From Planctomycetota bacterium (GTDB taxonomy: Bacteria; Planctomycetota; MHYJ01; JACQXL01): a stretch of 5,081 nucleotides of DNA. The stretch's first letter is position 1, and every line of letters starts with the position of its first letter. This document shows, piece by piece, positions 1-2,897 of this stretch. The translations under genes and the position numbers were made by a program. The stretch covers positions 1-5,081 of the forward strand of contig JACQXL010000174.1 of the NCBI GenBank assembly GCA_016208805.1, written 5' to 3'. The notes under the pieces were generated by a model. The model did not search any database. It was given only the letters and a program-made list of their open reading frames with translations, and was not told the origin of the DNA.

Positions 1-28
1 ACTACGGCTCACCTCCCTTCGTACGTAA

Positions 29-103
29 TGTCATTCTGAGCCCGTAGGGCGAAGAATCTCTACCCTATTTGTTGAGAGACCCTTCGCTTCGCTCAGGGTG
101 ACA
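29..103. repeat. Family A palindromic repeat (CHSERSEES type), intergenic
   Basis: An imperfect inverted repeat. The left arm TGTCATTCTGAG (29-40) pairs with the right arm CTCAGGGTGACA (92-103) at 10 of 12 positions, and inner sequence GAAGAATCTC (51-60) is typical of the family. Related copies lie inside the receptor gene (3220-3364) and at 4942-5058. No transposase or other ORF is associated. It lies downstream of the binding-protein gene and could fold into a hairpin in its transcript. Bases 1-28 show nothing recognisable. Confidence 0.8.
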
Positions 104-141
104 ATGTCCTAACTCCAGGGTGAACCGTGCACGGCTATACC

Positions 142-217
142 AATTTGCGAATTGCCAATTTCGGATTGCGAATTTATAAATCCCCAATTCGCATTTCGCA
201 ATTCCCAATTCGCAATT
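142..217. repeat. Family C palindromic repeat (AATTGCGAATT type)
   Basis: A quasi-palindrome of alternating AATTGCGAATT-like and AATTCGCAATT-like words. The left arm spans 142-160 and the right arm 200-217. Translated, it reads as the NCELRI/NFGLRI-like strings seen in many repeat-rich environmental genomes (from memory). A second copy lies inside the binding-protein gene at 1132-1192. The right edge overlaps the stop codon of that gene (216-218), so this hairpin begins at the stop codon and is the only candidate transcription-stop structure downstream. No U-tract follows it, so a terminator role is only a possibility. Confidence 0.8.
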
Positions 218-1895
218 ATTTCCAGTCCTTTATTGTCCAGAACGGCATCGGAACGGTAAACAGTTTGTCCGTATTGTCAAACTTCTTTCTGACCGCGCTC
301 AGGTTATAATGGAAATACAGGAACAGCGCGGGCTGGTCGTCATAAATCGTCTGGTGCAGTTGCTGGTAAACCTGTTTACCTTTGTCGCTACCGGATAACT
401 GTCTGCCTGAATCAAACAGTTCGTTTATCCGCTGGTTGTCATAGGGCCAGAGTTTCTTAAACGGGTGTCTGCGTCTGGAATCCCAATAGGCATCAAGTTC
501 TGTCGGGGCATCCATAGTAGAGAAAAATGTCAGGTAAGCCGCGGCATCGGCTGGAACACTAATCTTACCTGCGCTGTATAAGGCCAAATCAAAGTCCTCT
601 ATCTCTACCCTGATGCCCAGTCCGAACAGGTTGTTGTGTAAGAGCATCGCGATGCGGTTGCCCTCGCGCAGGTCGGTGTTGACTAATAACACAAACCTGA
701 ATTCTTTACCGTCCTTTTCCAGGACGTTGTCTTTATTTAACTGCCAGCCGGCGGAGTTGAGCATCTCCATCGCCTTTGCCGGATTATATTCCAGCGGCTT
801 GACATCCGGGTTGAACCACCACGTGCCCGGGGTGAACGAGCCGGTGGACTGCCCGCCGTAGCCGCCGTCTATCTTCTTAATCATCGCCGGGATATTGACT
901 GCGTGCGCCAGCGCATATCTGACATCCTTATCCTTGAATAACGGATGCGCCAGGTTATATTCCATCGCATAGGTCATAATATACGGGAACTTGTAGGTCT
1001 GGAACCGCTCATCTTTGCCGACCTTGTCAAACTGTTCAGCCGAGAGATAGAAGGCGATGTCGGTCTCACCCTTGATGAAGGCGGAGTAGAGGTCGTCCGG
1101 GGACTCATAGCCGCGGGCCTCAATCCGTGCCAATTGCGAATTTACAATTCCCAATTCGTTTATCCCGTAGGGGCCATTCGCAATTCGCAATTCATAATAA
1201 TCCGGATTCCGTTCCAGTATGATGCGGTCATCGCTGGTCCAGTCCACAACCTTGAACGGTCCCGTGCCGATGGGCATATGAGCGAATGAAACGCCCCCTC
1301 TGTCATTGCGAGCCGAAGGCGAAGCAATCCCATAAGTTTGAGATTGCTTCGTCGTCCTGCCGGGACTCCTCGCAATGACAATGTCCTCTAACAGGTGCTT
1401 GGGCAGAATCGGCTCTATCAGCGCCGTGGCCGAGATGCCGAACGGCTGGCTCAGCACCACCTTGACCGTGTATCTGTCCGGCAGTTCTACCCGGGCTATC
1501 ATTGTGTAGCACCGCTGTCGGAATGAGGGCGTCTCTTTCATTATCTTATATGTAAAGGCGACATCATCGGCCGACATCTCTATCCCGTCGTGGAACCGGA
1601 CGCCGGGCCGGAGATGGAATGTCCAGACCAGCCCGTCATCGGACATCTCATAAGACTCGGCCAAATCCGGTATCAATGACATCTCTTGGTTCATCTTTAA
1701 TAGGCCGTTATAGATTAATTGGAGTAATGGTTGCGCGACCGTGCTTTCTACGTTTACCGGCAGCAGCGTCTTGGGCGGCCCGCCCGGCGCGCCGATGCGC
1801 AGTGTCGTAACCTGCGTCACCGGTGGCTTGGGCTGCTCAGCGCAGCCCGTCAAGAGCCAAGCCAATAATAATATGATATGCAATTTGCGTGCCAT
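216..1895 (-). CDS. ABC-type peptide/nickel importer substrate-binding lipoprotein (SBP_bac_5 family)
   Basis: Periplasmic solute-binding component of an ABC importer, expected to deliver an oligopeptide, metal chelate or similar ligand to an inner-membrane permease. The 559-aa product starts with a lipoprotein signal (residues 1-18) ending in lipobox LLTGC, so Cys18 is the predicted lipid anchor. Family hallmarks follow in order: LAESYEMSDDG and FHLRPGVRFHDG (78-104), ILPKHLL (163-169), PIGTGPFKV (208-216), ERNPDYY (228-234) and DVRYALAHAVN (324-334). I chose the ATG at 1895 over the one at 1937 because AAAGGAGG sits 5 bases upstream of it and the signal peptide begins there. Residues about 173-201 and 235-255 are encoded by palindromic repeats inserted in frame; without them the protein is about 510 aa, usual for the family. 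The stop codon lies at the edge of another repeat. Substrate is unknown; no permease or ATPase gene is in view. Confidence 0.93.
   Translation of the reverse strand: MARKLHIILLLAWLLTGCAEQPKPPVTQVTTLRIGAPGGPPKTLLPVNVESTVAQPLLQLIYNGLLKMNQEMSLIPDLAESYEMSDDGLVWTFHLRPGVRFHDGIEMSADDVAFTYKIMKETPSFRQRCYTMIARVELPDRYTVKVVLSQPFGISATALIEPILPKHLLEDIVIARSPGRTTKQSQTYGIASPSARNDRGGVSFAHMPIGTGPFKVVDWTSDDRIILERNPDYYELRIANGPYGINELGIVNSQLARIEARGYESPDDLYSAFIKGETDIAFYLSAEQFDKVGKDERFQTYKFPYIMTYAMEYNLAHPLFKDKDVRYALAHAVNIPAMIKKIDGGYGGQSTGSFTPGTWWFNPDVKPLEYNPAKAMEMLNSAGWQLNKDNVLEKDGKEFRFVLLVNTDLREGNRIAMLLHNNLFGLGIRVEIEDFDLALYSAGKISVPADAAAYLTFFSTMDAPTELDAYWDSRRRHPFKKLWPYDNQRINELFDSGRQLSGSDKGKQVYQQLHQTIYDDQPALFLYFHYNLSAVRKKFDNTDKLFTVPMPFWTIKDWK
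1132..1192. repeat. Family C palindromic repeat inserted in frame in the binding-protein gene
   Basis: AATTGCGAATT (1132-1142) and its exact reverse complement AATTCGCAATT (1182-1192) bound a 61-bp palindromic unit. On the minus strand it is translated as residues 235-255 (E-L-R-I-A-N ... N-S-Q-L), directly after the conserved NPDYY motif. Those 21 residues have no counterpart in the family pattern I know, and their sequence is that of the repeat. The related copy is at 142-217. The frame is kept and no stop is introduced. Confidence 0.88.
1294..1380. repeat. Family B palindromic repeat (CHCEE..DEAI type) inserted in frame in the binding-protein gene
   Basis: TGTCATTGCGAG (1301-1312) and CTCGCAATGACA (about 1369-1380) bound an 80-bp palindrome whose inner arms are GAAGCAATC and GATTGCTTC. 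The flanking CCCCCTC (1294-1300) also flanks the copies at 2175-2310, so the mobile unit probably extends to about 1294. The asymmetric centre is the reverse complement of the centre of the 2175-2256 copy with one mismatch (CTCAAACTTATGGG versus CTCAAATTTATGGG), so the two copies lie in opposite orientation. On the minus strand it supplies residues about 173-201 (V-I-A-R-S ... R-N-D-R-G-G), between the conserved ILPKHLLED and PIGTGPFKV segments. Confidence 0.9.
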
Positions 1896-2022
1896 ACCAC
1901 CCTCCTTTTCAGATAAATCTTGCCGGATTGACATCAAATCCAGCAGTTACCTTGATTTGTGGTTAGTAATATTATCGGAATTAAGGGGACGGAAATGGAC
2001 GGAAAAAGGGCTGATGCACAGG
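1896..2022. other. Intergenic stretch upstream of the binding-protein gene
   Basis: Contains the ribosome binding site (1901-1908) and a short direct repeat, GGACGGAAA at 1987-1995 and 1997-2005 (10-bp period, one helical turn). It also holds the left arm of ATGCACA-N6-TGTGCAT (2014-2033), whose right arm falls in the 79-bp repeat. No ORF and no clear promoter are seen, so this gene may rely on transcription entering from hicBA. Confidence 0.5.
1901..1908 (-). promoter_or_regulatory. Ribosome binding site of the binding-protein gene
   Basis: AAAGGAGG on the minus strand, with 5 bases (GTGGT) between it and the ATG at 1895-1893. This fixes the start there instead of at the in-frame ATG at 1937. 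I could not find a convincing sigma-70 promoter in the 120 bases upstream; TTGATG around 1935 has no good -10 partner. Confidence 0.88.
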
Positions 2023-2101
2023 AAATTGTGCATGACTGTAACAACAGGACTAAATCCTGTTGTTAAAAACCGTAGCGCAGGCCGACTTCTATCCGCCGGC
2101 C
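2023..2101. repeat. 79-bp direct repeat, copy 1 (duplicate of receptor gene 3' end)
   Basis: Identical to 2819-2897 at 78 of 79 positions, with an offset of 796 bp. The single difference is G at 2081 versus A at 2877. It contains the last 12 codons and stop codon of the TonB receptor, plus the following 11-bp-stem hairpin (2039-2065). With copy 2 it brackets hicBA and the nested repeat element at 2135-2329. Confidence 0.95.
2039..2065. terminator. Possible terminator hairpin, duplicated copy
   Basis: Perfect 11-bp stem TAACAACAGGA / TCCTGTTGTTA with a 5-base loop, identical to 2835-2861. Neither strand shows a U-tract after the stem in its RNA, so it is not a classical intrinsic terminator. 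It lies downstream of hicA and the receptor-tail remnant. Confidence 0.4.
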
Positions 2102-2123
2102 ATTAGAGAGCGGGCAGGAGTTG
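2063..2123 (-). pseudogene. Remnant of a TonB receptor C-terminus
   Basis: The minus strand encodes G-R-R-I-E-V-G-L-R-Y-G-F-stop, the same last 12 residues as the intact receptor. The single base difference from it (2081) is synonymous (GGC versus GGT, Gly). Upstream in frame are C-P-L-S-N, loosely like L-L-P-S-P in the intact gene, then the reading is cut by a TGA where the palindrome at 2124-2141 begins. It is either the tail left by a lost second receptor or the original tail displaced when the hicBA segment entered. It has no start codon or upstream part and is not functional. Confidence 0.7.
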
Positions 2124-2141
2124 GTTCAGTAATTACTGAAC
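2124..2141. repeat. 18-bp perfect palindrome at the repeat-element edge
   Basis: GTTCAGTAATTACTGAAC reads the same on both strands with no loop. Its right half begins the ACTGAACTCTTGCGAAA terminal repeat of the 2135-2329 element. It could be two element ends lying head to head, or an operator-like site; no nearby start codon favours the latter. Confidence 0.75.
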
Positions 2142-2174
2142 TCTTGCGAAATGGGGAAAAGACCACCCAAAAGG

Positions 2175-2256
2175 TGTCATTGCGAGGGAGTGAAACGACC
2201 GAAGCAATCTCAAATTTATGGGATTGCTTCGCTCCCTTCGGTCGCTCGCAATGACA
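2175..2256. repeat. Family B palindromic repeat, intergenic copy
   Basis: TGTCATTGCGAG (2175-2186) and CTCGCAATGACA (2245-2256) bound an 82-bp palindrome with inner arms GAAGCAATC and GATTGCTTC. It is the same family, in opposite orientation, as the copy within the binding-protein gene at 1294-1380. It is nested inside the 2135-2329 inverted repeat. Confidence 0.88.
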
Positions 2257-2310
2257 GAGGGGGTATGGGATTGCTTCGCTCCCTTCGGTCGCTCGCAATG
2301 ACAGAGGGGG
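2217..2310. repeat. Perfect tandem duplication, 2 x 47 bp
   Basis: Bases 2217-2263 and 2264-2310 are identical, beginning TATGGGATTGCTTCG and ending AATGACAGAGGGGG. The unit is the right half of the family B palindrome plus its G-rich flank. Absence of any mismatch points to a recent slippage or recombination event. Confidence 0.93.
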
Positions 2311-2328
2311 AGTTTCGCAAGAGTTCAG

Positions 2329-2517
2329 TTAATTAATGATATTTATATCCAGGTCATTACATATCTTCTTTGCCAGGAAATCGTGAATCTCTGTATGTCT
2401 GGGAACGGTTGAGGTTTTTCCTTTTGTCGGATTATAGAAAACGCTATGTTTTGCGCCTTCACGGACCAGACCGCATCCACATTTCTTGAGATGTTTGATG
2501 AGTTCCTTACGTTTCAT
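2329..2517 (-). CDS. hicA: HicA family mRNA-interferase toxin (type II toxin-antitoxin)
   Basis: A 62-aa product of the HicA/YcfA double-stranded-RNA-binding-fold toxin family, whose members cut mRNAs and are neutralised by HicB. The sequence shows the expected pattern: KRKELIKHLKKCG (2-14), the G-A-K-H-S-V-F segment carrying the conserved catalytic His24, then TVPRHTEIHDFLAKKICNDL towards the C-terminus. Length is normal for the family and the active-site His is present, so it looks intact. The ATG overlaps the stop of hicB by one base (TAATG), implying translational coupling; only a weak AGAAG precedes it. The TAA stop lies exactly at the edge of the inverted-repeat element at 2135-2329. 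It is lower in GC than the receptor gene, in line with acquisition from elsewhere. Confidence 0.93.
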   Translation of the reverse strand: MKRKELIKHLKKCGCGLVREGAKHSVFYNPTKGKTSTVPRHTEIHDFLAKKICNDLDINIIN

Positions 2518-2738
2518 TATACTTCTACGGTGATGGGTTCTTTAATGGTATCCTTAGAATTAATCCCCTTCTCTGCAATAGCACGGTTAGTCTCAATGAT
2601 GAGTTTCAGGGCGTCTTTAAGATTTTCCCTTACCTCAGCCAATGTTTTTCCCTGTGTATTAACCCCCTGTATCTCCTCTACATAGCCGACAAACCAATCG
2701 TCATGTTTCTCAATTATGGCGGTAAATCTATTTCGCAT
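2517..2738 (-). CDS. hicB: HicB family antitoxin (short form)
   Basis: A 73-aa antitoxin partner of HicA. The N-terminal part, FTAIIEKHDDWFVGYVEEIQ onward to about residue 48, is the partial RNase H-like HicB fold, including the typical G-K-T-L-A-E-V-R-E-N-L helix (30-40). The tail (about 49-73) is short, and I see no helix-turn-helix or ribbon-helix-helix DNA-binding domain, so if the operon is autoregulated the contact must come from elsewhere in the complex. Order is antitoxin first, toxin second with a 1-base overlap. A near-perfect AAGGAGGT lies upstream of the ATG and a good sigma-70 promoter lies further up. GC is about 42% by hand count, clearly below the receptor gene. Confidence 0.92.
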   Translation of the reverse strand: MRNRFTAIIEKHDDWFVGYVEEIQGVNTQGKTLAEVRENLKDALKLIIETNRAIAEKGINSKDTIKEPITVEV

Positions 2739-2742
2739 TGCA

Positions 2743-2750
2743 ACCTCCTT
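2743..2750 (-). promoter_or_regulatory. Ribosome binding site of hicB
   Basis: AAGGAGGT on the minus strand, 4 bases before the ATG at 2738-2736. It is a full anti-Shine-Dalgarno match, far stronger than anything before hicA, consistent with antitoxin made in excess over toxin. Confidence 0.9.
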
Positions 2751-2786
2751 CTCTATTTAAATTAGGCCGAGCCGTCATATCCGGAG

Positions 2787-2815
2787 ACCATATCAGAAAA
2801 AGAATACCCTGTCAA
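2787..2815 (-). promoter_or_regulatory. Sigma-70-type promoter of hicBA
   Basis: Minus-strand TTGACA (2815-2810), a 17-base spacer, then TATGGT (2792-2787) preceded by TGA, an extended -10 form. Transcription should start near 2780, leaving about 40 bases before hicB. The hexamer GATATG occurs twice with a 13-bp period (2794-2789 and 2781-2776): the first overlaps the -10 box and the second the expected start, so this is a candidate operator. The -35 box lies 3 bases from the end of the 79-bp repeat at 2819. Confidence 0.78.
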
Positions 2816-2818
2816 GAC

Positions 2819-2897
2819 AAATTGTGCATGACTGTAACAACAGGACTAAATCCTGTTGTTAAAAACCGTAGCGCAGACCGACTTCTATCCGCCGGCC
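2819..2897. repeat. 79-bp direct repeat, copy 2 (within and beyond receptor 3' end)
   Basis: The partner of 2023-2101, with one mismatch in 79. It comprises the last 12 receptor codons, the stop codon, the 11-bp-stem hairpin and about 16 further bases, ending just before the -35 box of hicBA. Confidence 0.95.
2835..2861 (-). terminator. Hairpin at the receptor stop codon, possible terminator
   Basis: Perfect 11-bp stem with a 5-base loop (TAACAACAGGA, loop, TCCTGTTGTTA). The receptor's TAA stop is the first base-paired triplet of the stem. No U-tract follows in the minus-strand RNA, so it may protect the mRNA 3' end or end transcription with Rho; a classical intrinsic terminator is less likely. 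Confidence 0.5.

Larger units (their letters stand above)
2135..2329. mobile_element. Composite inverted-repeat element (MITE-like), no transposase
   Basis: The 17-bp terminus ACTGAACTCTTGCGAAA (2135-2151) recurs as its exact reverse complement at 2313-2329, giving a 195-bp element. Inside it are a family B palindrome (2175-2256) and a tandem copy of that palindrome's right half. No ORF with a recognisable function lies within. AATTA precedes the left terminus, and TAATT follows the core of the right one at the hicA stop codon, so its edge coincides with the end of hicA. The terminus also occurs singly at 4915-4934. It resembles a non-autonomous element that received a second repeat, and its long hairpin may block or end hicA transcripts. 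Confidence 0.72.

Noticed and set aside
125..134. 10-bp palindrome CCGTGCACGG
   Set aside because: Too short and isolated to support a site, with no promoter or gene start near it.
127..309. Plus-strand 60-aa reading with NLRIANFGLRI-like sequence
   Set aside because: It is a translation of the family C palindrome plus the opposite strand of the binding-protein gene end, with no ribosome binding site.
1160..1512. Minus-strand readings overlapping the family B repeat (CHCEESRQDDEAI)
   Set aside because: They are alternate frames of the repeat within the binding-protein gene, which has continuous family-typical coding across the region.
1893..1937. Longer start for the binding protein at 1937, adding 14 residues
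   Set aside because: The internal ATG at 1895 has AAAGGAGG at the right distance and begins a clean lipoprotein signal peptide; the extension would bury the signal.
2135..2329. Complete insertion sequence
   Set aside because: Inverted ends are present, but the interior encodes no transposase, so only a non-autonomous element can be supported.
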